From Bacteroidota bacterium (GTDB taxonomy: Bacteria; Bacteroidota; Bacteroidia; Bacteroidales; Prolixibacteraceae), in NCBI GenBank assembly GCA_023428545.1, contig JAEYXH010000019.1:1-54764 (forward strand): 54,764 nucleotides of DNA. Reading direction: 5' to 3'. Below the pieces are notes generated by a model. The model was not told the origin of the DNA. It ran no database searches and saw only the letters and a program-made list of their open reading frames with translations. Position numbers and translations under genes: made by a program. Positions 45,537 to 54,588 of the stretch are shown piece by piece. Position 1 is the stretch's first letter. Each line of letters starts with the position of its first letter.

Positions 45537-48026
45537 ATGAAGCATCTGGAGTCAAATCCCCAAATGGAACTTGCATGGAAATTTGTTGAGCAGACGAACC
45601 GAAATATTTTTCTGACAGGTAAGGCAGGAACCGGTAAGACAACCTTCCTTCACCAGATGCGCGGTAATCTGCCAAAACGAATGGCGGTAGTGGCTCCCAC
45701 TGGGGTGGCAGCCATTAATGCATCCGGTGTAACCATCCATTCCTTTTTCCAGATCTCATTTGGACCGCAAATTCCAAAGTCAAGGGAGGAATCCCAGACT
45801 TCGAACCCCAAAAGGGAAGTTGCAGATGCATCGACAATTCGAAGGATGAACAGGAATCGGATTAACCTGATCAGGACCCTGGATCTTCTTGTAATTGATG
45901 AAATTAGCATGGTCAGGGCTGACCTTCTGGATGCCATCGATGATGTCCTGCGCAAATACCGTGACAGGCAAAAGCCTTTTGGGGGACTTCAGTTACTTAT
46001 GATCGGAGACTTGCAACAACTGGCTCCTGTGGTAAAGGATGATGAATGGGAGATATTGGGTAAATATTACGATACTCCCTATTTTTTCAGTAGTCTGGCG
46101 TTGCGTCAATCAACATTTGTTTCCATCGAGCTTAGCCAGATATACAGGCAGAGTAATGAAGCTTTTATTGAATTGCTAAATCAAATTCGCAACCAGCAAG
46201 CTGATTCTGATACTATCAAGGCCCTGAATGCCAGATTCCAGCCCGATTTTGTACCTGCTGATGAGGATGGTTACATTACCCTTACGACCCATAACAACAG
46301 GGCGAAACAAATCAATCAAATGAGATTGAGCGAACTTGCCACAAAAGAGCATTTTTTCGCTGCCTCCATTGAAGGAAATTTTCCTGAGATTAACTATCCG
46401 ACAGATGAACAACTTATCCTGAAAAAGGATGCCCAGGTGATGTTTGTCAAGAATGATCCATCTCTCGAGAAAAACTTCTACAATGGAAAAATCGGGAGAG
46501 TGACGGGATTTCGGGAAGATGGAATCCTGGTTTTGTCTCAGGGTGAATCAAAGCCTTTGCTTGTTGGTAAGGAAAAATGGGAGAACATTAGCTATGTTCT
46601 TGATGAAGAGACCAAAGAGATTCGCGAGGAGGTTGTCGGCACCTTTGAACAATTTCCTTTGAAACTTGCATGGGCTATAACAATCCATAAAAGCCAGGGA
46701 TTAACTTTCGACAAGGCCATAATTGATGCACGTGCCTCATTTGCCCACGGGCAGGTGTACGTTGCCCTTAGTCGTTGCAGAACCCTTGAAGGTATTGTTC
46801 TTAGTACCCCGTTGTCAGAATTGAGTATAAAAAGTGATCAAACGGTTCGTGAATTTTCTAATGGCCTCACTTCAAATCCAGCTGACCAAAAGTTACTTAA
46901 TCAGTCAAGGATTGAGTTTCAGCGATTTATTCTGGACGATTTATTTGATTTTAAGCAACTGATATATAAATTTCAGAAAGCACTTTTTTATTGGCAGGAG
47001 AACAGGGAGTCATTATTTGGAAATTTTGAAGATATCGCAAATAGTTGCCTGAACATTATTCGGAAAGAAATTGTCCCGGTTTCGGAGCGGTTTTCACCAC
47101 AAATCCGGCAACTTACGACCGGTCATCCTGATCCGACCAAAAATCCTAATCTGTTGGAGCGTTTAAAAAAAGCTGCCGGTTGGTATTTGGAAAAACTGGA
47201 AACTCCGGTAAACGGCCCGATGTCCCAGGTAACACTTGAATGCGACAACCGCGCGGTGAAGAAGATGCAGTTGGAGCTGATTTCAAAGATTCAGGAAACC
47301 ATCAGGGTAAAAATTGCTTGCCTGAATTTTATTGCGTCTGACTTTAATGTACCTGGATTTCTTGATGTAAAAGCAAAAGCTCTTTTGGATTCCGATGGCG
47401 TTTCAGAAAAAAAGCCTTCAGAATTGAAAAGCGCATCTGCGATACACCCCCATCCGGGATTTTATACCAGGCTGAATGCATGGAGAATTTCAACCGCTCT
47501 CAAGAATAATGTGAAACCTTATCAGATATTGTCGCAAAAATCACTGAACCAAATAGCAGCAAAGCTTCCTTCTAACCTTAATGCGCTTGACGCAATTCCT
47601 GGTTTTGGCAAATCCCGAAAACAGAAAATTGGTGACACTATTGTTAAAATGGTTGTTGCGTATATGATCGAGAATGACATGGAGATTCCCGTTACCCGTG
47701 ACCATGAGGAACGAGTGTCAAAGAAAGCTGATACCAAACAAATAACAAGAAAGATGTTCGATGAGGGGATGTCGGTCCAGCGAATTGCCCGGGAAAGAGG
47801 TCTGGTTGACTCAACGATTATTGGGCATCTGTCTTATTATGTGTTAATGGGCGAGCTGAGCATTGACAAGATTCTGGATATTGATGCCCTGAAGGAAATC
47901 CTGGTTTATTTTGAAAGGCATCCGGAGACTACCTATTCTGAAGCAGTTATAGCTTTGAAAGAAAAATACTCTTATGCCATTTTGCGAATGGTAAGGGAAT
48001 ACCTACAGACCAGGGAAGTGCTTTGA
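45537..48026 (+). CDS. Pif1/RecD2-like helicase fused to RecQ-type HRDC and helix-turn-helix C-terminus
   Basis: This protein has 829 residues from ATG 45537. The N-terminal superfamily 1 helicase has Walker A TGKAGTGKTTF, PTGVAAINASG, VIDEISMVRADLL, GGLQLLMIGDLQQL, and WAITIHKSQGLTF with VALSRCRTLEG, all Pif1 marks. From about residue 620 the sequence changes to an HRDC-like domain (PGFYTRLNAWRISTAL...PYQILSQKSL...LDAIPGFGKSR). A helix-turn-helix follows (TKQITRKMFDEGMSVQRIARERG) as in the HTH_40 end of RecQ proteins. It is likely to be a DNA helicase in repair or replication restart. Fusions of this type are known in Bacteroidota. Confidence 0.9.
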   Translation: MKHLESNPQMELAWKFVEQTNRNIFLTGKAGTGKTTFLHQMRGNLPKRMAVVAPTGVAAINASGVTIHSFFQISFGPQIPKSREESQTSNPKREVADASTIRRMNRNRINLIRTLDLLVIDEISMVRADLLDAIDDVLRKYRDRQKPFGGLQLLMIGDLQQLAPVVKDDEWEILGKYYDTPYFFSSLALRQSTFVSIELSQIYRQSNEAFIELLNQIRNQQADSDTIKALNARFQPDFVPADEDGYITLTTHNNRAKQINQMRLSELATKEHFFAASIEGNFPEINYPTDEQLILKKDAQVMFVKNDPSLEKNFYNGKIGRVTGFREDGILVLSQGESKPLLVGKEKWENISYVLDEETKEIREEVVGTFEQFPLKLAWAITIHKSQGLTFDKAIIDARASFAHGQVYVALSRCRTLEGIVLSTPLSELSIKSDQTVREFSNGLTSNPADQKLLNQSRIEFQRFILDDLFDFKQLIYKFQKALFYWQENRESLFGNFEDIANSCLNIIRKEIVPVSERFSPQIRQLTTGHPDPTKNPNLLERLKKAAGWYLEKLETPVNGPMSQVTLECDNRAVKKMQLELISKIQETIRVKIACLNFIASDFNVPGFLDVKAKALLDSDGVSEKKPSELKSASAIHPHPGFYTRLNAWRISTALKNNVKPYQILSQKSLNQIAAKLPSNLNALDAIPGFGKSRKQKIGDTIVKMVVAYMIENDMEIPVTRDHEERVSKKADTKQITRKMFDEGMSVQRIARERGLVDSTIIGHLSYYVLMGELSIDKILDIDALKEILVYFERHPETTYSEAVIALKEKYSYAILRMVREYLQTREVL

Positions 48027-48091
48027 TGTATTTTGACTTCCTGTTATTCGATAATCCAATGTTCTTTAGCTTTTATAAAACTTGGGTATAG

Positions 48092-48835
48092 CTAAATTCT
48101 GATTTTAAAAAGATAGAAAGAAATGGATAGTGTGATGTAGGTCAGGATAATTAAGGAAGGTGCATGAACCCCCAGTATAACCAAAAGGACTAAAGAAACC
48201 AGCAGGAAGATATAGCGATACCAGTTGTCATAGAAGTTTAGGCCCCTGAACTTAAGAGAGAACATGGGTATTTCAGAAACAAGCAAGAGTGAAGTTACAA
48301 GAGCGATTATCAGCAGGTTTTTTGAGGTAAATAATAGCAACATTAATTCCTCATTGGCCGAATAACCACTCATAAGTCCAAATCCTGCCCAGATGAATGC
48401 ATTGGAAGGAGTGGGTAATCCAAGAAAGTTGTACGTCTGCCTTGTGTCGGTATTGAATTTGGCCAGGCGATAGGCCGAGAAAGTAACAATAAGAACAGGA
48501 GATAGTAGCCAGCCCCAATTACCACTGGCGATTGCTTCGTTCAATGATACCAGTTCACCGTATATTGCCAGTTTCATAAACCCAAGAAGGATCATGGCAG
48601 GTGCAACACCAAAGGAAATCAAGTCCGCGAGTGAATCAAGTTCCTTGCCAATCTCAGAATAAGCCTTTAGCATACGGGCTGAGAATCCGTCAAGAAAATC
48701 GAAAAGACCTGCCACGAAAATCAGAATGGCCGCTTTCCCGAGATCACCCTCGAAGGCATAGATGGTCGCTAAAGTCCCGGCAACAAGGTTTAAGAGAGTT
48801 ATAAAGTTTGGAATGAATGAGATAATCCCTTTCAT
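48092..48835 (-). CDS. pssA: CDP-diacylglycerol-serine O-phosphatidyltransferase
   Basis: This 247-residue membrane enzyme makes phosphatidylserine from CDP-diacylglycerol and serine. The CDP-alcohol phosphotransferase motif is intact (DG-x2-AR-x8-G-x3-D-x3-D) in FLDGFSARMLKAYSEIG and ELDSLADLISFG. There are about seven membrane helices. It is the last gene of the minus-strand run rsfS-ftsH-LUD-DUF2007-cdsA-psd-pssA, 31 bases after psd. Its product is the substrate of psd. Confidence 0.94.
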   Translation of the reverse strand: MKGIISFIPNFITLLNLVAGTLATIYAFEGDLGKAAILIFVAGLFDFLDGFSARMLKAYSEIGKELDSLADLISFGVAPAMILLGFMKLAIYGELVSLNEAIASGNWGWLLSPVLIVTFSAYRLAKFNTDTRQTYNFLGLPTPSNAFIWAGFGLMSGYSANEELMLLLFTSKNLLIIALVTSLLLVSEIPMFSLKFRGLNFYDNWYRYIFLLVSLVLLVILGVHAPSLIILTYITLSISFYLFKIRI

Positions 48836-48866
48836 GAAGTTTGTCTTTTTATGAAATTTAAGGGTA

Positions 48867-49523
48867 TCAGTCTGTCAGTCGTCCCATGACTGTTACACCA
48901 CCTTTTACTAACTGGTGAAGCCGTAATGGTATTTCAGTACCTTTCGGAAAGAATATGTCTACCCTCGAGCCGAATTTTATAAAGCCAAGTTGATCTTGAA
49001 CCGTAACTTTATCTCCTGGTTTGCTGTAGGTGACAATTCTGCGGGCCAATAACCCTGCAATCTGGCGGATGAGAATTTCCTTTCCTTCAGGTGTCCTGAT
49101 CACGATGGTTGATCTTTCATTCAGGATTGATGACTTAGGCAGGTTGGCAGCCATGAATTTACCAGGGTGGTATTTGTAATATGATATCTCTCCGTCGATT
49201 GGAACATGATTGATGTGAACGTTAAAAACCGACATGAAGACTGAAACCTGAATTCGTTCATCCTTGAAATATTCGTTTTCAATCACTGGTTCTATTACGA
49301 CCACTTCTCCATCGGCCACTGAAAGTACCTCTCCGGGGTTGGCTGATTTTATAGTTAGGGGATCCCTGAAAAACCAAATGGTCAAAGCTGCAAGTACCAA
49401 TGACGGTATTAAAATGATGAGCAGCAAAAGATGGATCCCCGTAAAGTAAACAAGGGCATTAATCAGAAAAAGGGTCCCTAATACCATTGGTATCAGCCTG
49501 TAACCTTCCTTGTGAATTTTCAT
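48867..49523 (-). CDS. psd: Phosphatidylserine decarboxylase, short (PSD-A type)
   Basis: This protein has 218 residues from ATG 49523. A GTG at 49571 would add 16 residues but sits right next to a -7 element (TATCTTTG, 49578-49571), so a transcript from there would not include it. Two N-terminal membrane helices are followed by the catalytic domain (VSVFMSVFNVHINHVPIDG). GS in FIKFGSRVDIFFP is the self-cleavage site that gives the pyruvoyl group. It turns phosphatidylserine into phosphatidylethanolamine. The family is the short, archaetidylserine-decarboxylase-like form typical of Bacteroidota. Confidence 0.92.
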   Translation of the reverse strand: MKIHKEGYRLIPMVLGTLFLINALVYFTGIHLLLLIILIPSLVLAALTIWFFRDPLTIKSANPGEVLSVADGEVVVIEPVIENEYFKDERIQVSVFMSVFNVHINHVPIDGEISYYKYHPGKFMAANLPKSSILNERSTIVIRTPEGKEILIRQIAGLLARRIVTYSKPGDKVTVQDQLGFIKFGSRVDIFFPKGTEIPLRLHQLVKGGVTVMGRLTD

Positions 49524-49557
49524 TGAAACAGTTTTTGAATTTGTCAAATACGTCTTA

Positions 49558-49578
49558 TGTGGAAATTCCACAAAGATA
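49558..49578 (-). promoter_or_regulatory. Internal psd promoter candidate with palindrome
   Basis: On the minus strand TATCTTTG (49578-49571) is followed by a 15-bp palindrome TGTGGAATTTCCACA (49572-49558) that would cover the start of transcription. There is no TTG at the usual distance. It may allow psd-pssA to be regulated apart from cdsA. Confidence 0.4.
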
Positions 49579-49582
49579 CATT

Positions 49583-50407
49583 TTATAATCCGGCGAAAAA
49601 TAGCCAGCCAACAATGAAAGGGGTGGCATAAAGAAAACTATCCAAACGATCAAGTATTCCCCCATGTCCCGGAAGGAATTTACCGGAGTCTTTCATGTTG
49701 AAGCTGCGTTTTAACATTGATTCAATCAGGTCACCGAATGTTCCAAAAATGACAATAATCAGACTGATAACAATCCAGTTTATCATGCTGATGCCATCAC
49801 AAAGCAAACCATGTATCACCCCTGCACTGATAGCTACCAGTCCGCCTCCAATCACGCCTTCCCATGATTTCTTGGGAGACAGGCGTGGGAACAGGCGGTG
49901 CTTGCCAAAAAGCGTTCCCAATAAATAGGCTCCTGAGTCATAGGCCCAAATGATGATGGTAACACCTAATAGAATCCATGGATAGAAAGTATGGTTTTGG
50001 GGAAGATCCCTGAAAATTAAAAAATTAAGAAGTCCCATCGGTAGACCTATATAGAAAAACCCCATCAGGGTAAAGGCAATATTGGATAATGGATTTGGTT
50101 GGTTTCTGTATAATTCAATAACAAAAGTGGAGAATAGCAGAAGAACTGAAATCAGGGAAACGTATAATGGCCATAAGCCATAGCTATATCCGAAAAGTGT
50201 AAGAAAAAAGGTGACCCCGGTGGCAATACCATTGAAATATTGAGGCTTGCCACCTGCCAATTCGACCATGCGATAATATTCAACAAGTGATAGTACAAGC
50301 AATGCAAGGTAAACCAAGGCAAATATCAGCGGGTGGATTATAATCCCTCCTATCAAGACGATGGCATATACCAAACCGGTAATCGCTCTTTCCCAGAATG
50401 ATTTCAA
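49583..50407 (-). CDS. cdsA: Phosphatidate cytidylyltransferase
   Basis: This 274-residue membrane protein has about eight helices and the CdsA signature near the end: SPKKSWEGVIGGG and FGDLIESMLKRSFNMKDSGKFLPGHGGILDRLDS. It makes CDP-diacylglycerol from phosphatidate and CTP, the common precursor of PE and acidic phospholipids. Its start overlaps the stop of the DUF2007 gene by four bases. Psd and PssA follow, so the path from phosphatidate to PE is encoded together. Confidence 0.95.
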   Translation of the reverse strand: MKSFWERAITGLVYAIVLIGGIIIHPLIFALVYLALLVLSLVEYYRMVELAGGKPQYFNGIATGVTFFLTLFGYSYGLWPLYVSLISVLLLFSTFVIELYRNQPNPLSNIAFTLMGFFYIGLPMGLLNFLIFRDLPQNHTFYPWILLGVTIIIWAYDSGAYLLGTLFGKHRLFPRLSPKKSWEGVIGGGLVAISAGVIHGLLCDGISMINWIVISLIIVIFGTFGDLIESMLKRSFNMKDSGKFLPGHGGILDRLDSFLYATPFIVGWLFFAGL

Positions 50408-50610
50408 GATTTCAGGTTTTTTAATAGTTCAAGTGCTTGGTTGACAAATTCCTCCGGGACATATACGGTAAATTCGCCAAATATCTTGTAAGCTGAATCG
50501 GGTTGTTGGTAAACTATGGCTTTTATACTGTTATTTTCGAGGATATCTACAGCCATTTGGGCTTGATATTCAAGGGTTGTTGAGAGAACTTCGCTCCAGC
50601 CTTTTTCCAT
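50404..50610 (-). CDS. DUF2007-family small protein
   Basis: This 68-residue protein has LEYQAQMAVDILENNSIKAIVYQQPDS and GEFTVYVPEEFVNQALELLKN. That is the beta-alpha-beta fold of the DUF2007 or putative signal-transducing family, which resembles PII-type or ACT-like ferredoxin folds. The function is unknown. It is coupled to cdsA by a four-base overlap, so a part in controlling lipid synthesis is possible but not shown. Confidence 0.8.
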   Translation of the reverse strand: MEKGWSEVLSTTLEYQAQMAVDILENNSIKAIVYQQPDSAYKIFGEFTVYVPEEFVNQALELLKNLKS

Positions 50611-50628
50611 TGGTTGTTTTTTGATCAG

Positions 50629-51285
50629 TTAAAACTCACTTATGGATAAAAATACCATAAGTGTTTTAGGTCCGTGTGCCCCTAAGATAAGAGTTTTTTC
50701 AATATCGGCGGTACGGCTTGGTCCTGTAATTGCAGTAATGGTTGAAGGGATTTCATCGCCGTATTTTGCGGTTAGTTGTTCAAATGCTTCATCGAGCGTA
50801 TTTTTTAACTGCGAGACGGTAGCCACCACAATGTGGACCGGTGAATAGGGGTAGACTTGTCGGGTCTTGTTCAGGGCAGAGCTAACAATGATTGTTCCCG
50901 TTTCGGCAGCGAGACTTTCGCAATGGGTTACAGACGCATCGATGTCGTAACTGAACGAAGATATAAGTCTATCGGCAATTTCGAAATTTTGGAGAAGTTT
51001 ATAAAGCCCGGGGTCCGGACAGTAAACACATTTCCAATCCTGATCCACGATAATATTCGAAAGCGCTTCGACTAATTTTTGTGGATATGGAAAGATCCTG
51101 CAAATTCCTCCGATCTTGCTTAGATTCAGGGAGAATTGCTCAATTGGGGATTCGTTTGAAGAAATCACAAACGAACCGGTAGGTTGTTCGGGTATACGAA
51201 CAAACCTACCGGTGCTTGAATTTCTCAATTTGCCAAGAATTTCTATTCTGGCTTGAGTTGAATCAGGATGCTTGCGGTTCGGCAT
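50629..51285 (-). CDS. LUD-domain protein (LutC/YkgG family)
   Basis: This 218-residue protein has the LUD fold with VTHCESLAAETGTIIVSS and a C-terminal TAITGPSRTADIEKTLILGAHGPKTLMVFL, closely like LutC. LutC takes part in L-lactate oxidation with LutA and LutB, but these genes are absent here. The linkage to ftsH is widespread in Bacteroidota, so another role is likely. The first 23 bases overlap the end of ftsH. Confidence 0.88.
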   Translation of the reverse strand: MPNRKHPDSTQARIEILGKLRNSSTGRFVRIPEQPTGSFVISSNESPIEQFSLNLSKIGGICRIFPYPQKLVEALSNIIVDQDWKCVYCPDPGLYKLLQNFEIADRLISSFSYDIDASVTHCESLAAETGTIIVSSALNKTRQVYPYSPVHIVVATVSQLKNTLDEAFEQLTAKYGDEIPSTITAITGPSRTADIEKTLILGAHGPKTLMVFLSISEF

Positions 51286-53293
51286 TCTCTGATACAGTAG
51301 TATTTTTTATCTCTTCTGATTTTGACTCCTCTTCGTGTTTGCCCCATTTCCGTTTACCGAAAATATGTTCCAGGTCTTCTGAGAAGATCACTTCCCGTTC
51401 GAGTAGCAACTGGGCAAGCTTTTTATGGCCTTCACCTTGTTCCCTGAGCAATTCCACGGCCCTTTTATACTGTCCGTCAATGATTGCTTTGGCCTCCTGG
51501 TCAATTAATTCGGCAGTTTTTTCGCTATAAGGTTTGGTAAAGGCGTAGTCATTCTGGCCAGAACTGTCATAAAAGCTTACTGTTCCTACCTTGTCGCTCA
51601 TCCCAAATATGCTTACCATGGCGTAAGCCTGCTTTGTGACTCGTTCAAGGTCGTTTTGGGCACCTGATGAAATCTTTCCGAAAATAATTTCCTCTGCAGC
51701 CCGACCACCCAAGGTTGAGCACATTTCATCGAGTAATTGTTCCCTGGTGGTGATTGATCTTTCTTCAGGAAGATACCAGGCAGCACCCAGGGCTTTGCCG
51801 CGGGGTACAATGGTGACTTTTACCAGAGGGTGGGCATGTTCGAGCAACCAGCTAATGGTTGCATGTCCTGCCTCATGATAAGCAATAGTCTTTTTCTCTT
51901 CCTGGGAGATGATTTTATTTTTCTTTTCGAGACCACCGATAATCCTGTCGACAGCATCAAGAAAATCTTGTTTCTGGACAGCCTCGTGGCTTTTTCTGGC
52001 TGCAATAAGGGCTGCCTCGTTACAAACATTTGCAATATCGGCACCAGAGAATCCGGGTGTCTGTTTTGACAAGAAGTCAAGGTTCACATCTTCATGAAGT
52101 TTCAGGGGCCTCAGGTGTACCTGGAAAATCTCCTTTCGTTCATTCAGGTCGGGAAGCTCGACATGGATCTGGCGATCAAAACGGCCTGCACGCATTAAGG
52201 CACGGTCGAGAATGTCGGCGCGGTTTGTGGCAGCCAGGACGATTACCCCACTGTTGGTATCAAAACCGTCCATTTCGGTCAATAACTGATTCAAGGTATT
52301 CTCGCGTTCATCATTTGATCCGAAGTTGGGATTTCTGCCTCTGGCCCTCCCAATGGCATCTATCTCATCAATAAACACAATACAGGGTGCTTTTTCTTTT
52401 GCCTGTTTGAATAAGTCACGTACTCTCGATGCTCCTACTCCAACGAACATTTCTACAAAATCGGAACCCGACATGGAGAAAAACGGTACGTTCGCTTCGC
52501 CAGCCACTGCTTTGGCCAGCAAGGTCTTTCCAGTTCCGGGAGGGCCTACAAGAAGGGCTCCTTTGGGAATCTTCCCACCCAGTCGGGTGAACTTCTCGGG
52601 ATTCCTGAGGAATTCAACGATCTCTTCCACTTCCTGTTTTGCTTCCGATAAACCGGCAACCTCCTTGAAAGTGGTATTGACTCTGGAGTCTTTATCGAAA
52701 ACCTTTGCCTGTGATTTTCCAACACTGAAAATACCCCCTGGTCCACCTCCTGAACCGCGGCTCATTCGTTTAAAAATCCACCACCATAATAGAATGATGA
52801 GAATAAATGGTCCAATAGTCCAGAGAAGTTCGCCCATCCAATTGGTTTCGTTCCGGTATTCAGGCTCAATTCTCTGATCTTCGGTAATCCCTTCCTGTGC
52901 CTCGGCCAGGTTACGTTCAAAGGTTTCAATTGACCCGATTACAAAATAGAAATGCGGCCCTGTTTCAGAAGGTTTGGTAAAGGTGGTTTCCAATTCCTTG
53001 TCGTACTTGTTTATGCTATTTTGCTTCAGGTAGATGTTGGCTCTTTCCTTATTGATCACTACCAAGCGGTCAACGTCCTGACTGGCAAGCATTGTTGTGC
53101 GTACCTTGTTCCAGGTGGTTTCAATGGGGCCTTTACTGCCTGTAAGGTAGAAGTTGATAATGATAAAGATGATGGCAATGATACCATAAAACCAGTATGG
53201 ATTGAACTTTGGCTGTTTTAGTCCTGGTGTCCCCGATGACTGGTTCTTTTCGGGATGTTTTCTTTTCCCTATGTTGTCTTTGTTATCGCTCAT
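51263..53293 (-). CDS. ftsH: ATP-dependent zinc metalloprotease FtsH
   Basis: This 676-residue membrane AAA+ protease has two N-terminal membrane helices (about 32-50 and 135-155) around a periplasmic domain. The AAA domain has [34 protein letters not shown] and the SRH region [19 protein letters not shown]. The M41 peptidase domain has zinc motif HEAGH. It degrades unassembled or regulatory membrane proteins. It lies between rsfS (9 bases upstream) and the LUD gene, overlapping the latter by 23 bases. Its placement ahead of phospholipid genes is a stable Bacteroidota order. Confidence 0.97.
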   Translation of the reverse strand: MSDNKDNIGKRKHPEKNQSSGTPGLKQPKFNPYWFYGIIAIIFIIINFYLTGSKGPIETTWNKVRTTMLASQDVDRLVVINKERANIYLKQNSINKYDKELETTFTKPSETGPHFYFVIGSIETFERNLAEAQEGITEDQRIEPEYRNETNWMGELLWTIGPFILIILLWWWIFKRMSRGSGGGPGGIFSVGKSQAKVFDKDSRVNTTFKEVAGLSEAKQEVEEIVEFLRNPEKFTRLGGKIPKGALLVGPPGTGKTLLAKAVAGEANVPFFSMSGSDFVEMFVGVGASRVRDLFKQAKEKAPCIVFIDEIDAIGRARGRNPNFGSNDERENTLNQLLTEMDGFDTNSGVIVLAATNRADILDRALMRAGRFDRQIHVELPDLNERKEIFQVHLRPLKLHEDVNLDFLSKQTPGFSGADIANVCNEAALIAARKSHEAVQKQDFLDAVDRIIGGLEKKNKIISQEEKKTIAYHEAGHATISWLLEHAHPLVKVTIVPRGKALGAAWYLPEERSITTREQLLDEMCSTLGGRAAEEIIFGKISSGAQNDLERVTKQAYAMVSIFGMSDKVGTVSFYDSSGQNDYAFTKPYSEKTAELIDQEAKAIIDGQYKRAVELLREQGEGHKKLAQLLLEREVIFSEDLEHIFGKRKWGKHEEESKSEEIKNTTVSENAEPQAS

Positions 53294-53302
53294 ATTGTTG
53301 TT

Positions 53303-53674
53303 CTAATTGTCTTCTTCAATTTGGGTAATCTTAGCATCAGACCATAAACCCTCAAGATTGTAAAAAGTTCTGGCTTCCTTATTAAAAACGTGTACCATCA
53401 AATCGCCATAATCCAGTAAAATCCATATTGAGTTTCGGTATCCATCTTTGTGCCAGGTGTTTTCTCCGGTCATTTCTTTCACTGTTTCTTCCACTGAATG
53501 GGCAAGTGCCTCTACTTGAGTGTTTGAGGTCCCATGGCAAATCACAAAATAGCTACATTCAGAATGATGGATAGTCGTTAAGTCGATCATTAACAGTTCT
53601 TTTCCTTTTATTCTCCTGATTCCTTCGATGGCTGCGTCTAAAATTTTTGATGTTTCTGTTGTTTTTTTTCTCAT
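53303..53674 (-). CDS. rsfS: Ribosomal silencing factor RsfS
   Basis: This protein has 123 residues from ATG 53674; the frame is open to 53695, but the -7 element at 53693-53700 means that upstream ATG would not be transcribed. The RsfS/Iojap signature is complete: YFVICHGTSNTQVEALA, GYRNSIWILLDYGDLMVHVFNKEAR and FYNLEGLWSDA. It binds uL14 on the large ribosomal subunit and blocks subunit joining under starvation. It is the first gene of the operon. Confidence 0.95.
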   Translation of the reverse strand: MRKKTTETSKILDAAIEGIRRIKGKELLMIDLTTIHHSECSYFVICHGTSNTQVEALAHSVEETVKEMTGENTWHKDGYRNSIWILLDYGDLMVHVFNKEARTFYNLEGLWSDAKITQIEEDN

Positions 53675-53692
53675 ACATAATTTTTCACCAGA

Positions 53693-53700
53693 CAAAGATA
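53693..53700 (-). promoter_or_regulatory. -7 element of the rsfS-ftsH-lipid operon (TATCTTTG, minus strand)
   Basis: The match to TAnnTTTG is exact. It gives a leader of about 13 bases to ATG 53674. A -33 TTG at good spacing is not seen. Confidence 0.55.
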
Positions 53701-53746
53701 AAAAAATGAATCATAGGCAGTTTCCTGATTCAAGCCGTAATTTCTT

Positions 53747-53754
53747 TAATTTTG
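53747..53754 (+). promoter_or_regulatory. -7 element for birA (TAATTTTG)
   Basis: The match to TAnnTTTG is exact, 73 bases before the birA ATG. No TTG is seen at 19 bases. Confidence 0.45.
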
Positions 53755-53826
53755 CGGGCTGTGCACTTATCTGCAATATGATTCCAGTTAGTTTTTTGAT
53801 CTGAAGTTTCGAAAACAGTCATTTCT

Positions 53827-54570
53827 ATGGAAATAATTTATCTTGTTGAGGTTCCCTCGACCAACAACTATGCCACTAGTCAATTGAGCAATAAAGAGGT
53901 GTCGGAGGGTACTATCTTCTTGACATTTCGTCAGACCCAAGGAAGGGGGCAGGCACAAAATGTTTGGGAGAGTGAGGATTTTATGAATTTGACTTTTAGC
54001 TTGGTTATAAAACCTGAGTTTATGCCGGCTTCCTCACAATTTCTTATTTCTCAAATGGTTTCGACCGGGATCATTGGGGCTCTTGAACGTCTTACTGAAG
54101 GTGTCATGATCAAATGGCCCAACGACATTCTTATAGGAAATAGGAAAATGGGTGGTATACTGATTGAGAATTCCATAATGGGGTCACAAATTGCCTGGTC
54201 AGTTATTGGCGTTGGACTGAATGTTAACCAGATGCAGTTCGGGAATTACCGTCCTGAAGCAATATCACTTAAGCAAATATTGGGAAGGGATGTGGATTCT
54301 GAAGAATTGTTATTCAGCATTTATGATGAAATAATGAGCCGTTACCTGATGATAAAAGACGGGAATGAGTTGGAAGTGACAAATGATTATTTCAAAAAGC
54401 TTTTCAGGATGGGTGAGTGGTGGAAATATCGAGCGGAAGGGGCAGAATTTGATGCAAGAATTACTGGTACTGATGAATTTGGAAGGTTACGGCTCGAAGA
54501 TCGAAACGGAACAATTACACATTGGCCTTTTAAGGGAATTGAAATGGTTTGGGATTCTGATCTTGCTTAG
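53827..54570 (+). CDS. birA: Biotin-[acetyl-CoA-carboxylase] ligase, without DNA-binding domain
   Basis: This 247-residue protein has the biotin-binding motif QGRGQAQNVWES (variant of GRGRxxxxW) and KWPNDILIGNRKMGGILIEN. Near the end there is a small SH3-like domain (about 200-245). The N-terminal helix-turn-helix of E. coli BirA is missing, so it is a pure ligase that attaches biotin to carboxylase carrier domains. It is divergent from the rsfS operon. Confidence 0.94.
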   Translation: MEIIYLVEVPSTNNYATSQLSNKEVSEGTIFLTFRQTQGRGQAQNVWESEDFMNLTFSLVIKPEFMPASSQFLISQMVSTGIIGALERLTEGVMIKWPNDILIGNRKMGGILIENSIMGSQIAWSVIGVGLNVNQMQFGNYRPEAISLKQILGRDVDSEELLFSIYDEIMSRYLMIKDGNELEVTNDYFKKLFRMGEWWKYRAEGAEFDARITGTDEFGRLRLEDRNGTITHWPFKGIEMVWDSDLA

Positions 54571-54588
54571 TAAGTATAAGATTTGGAG

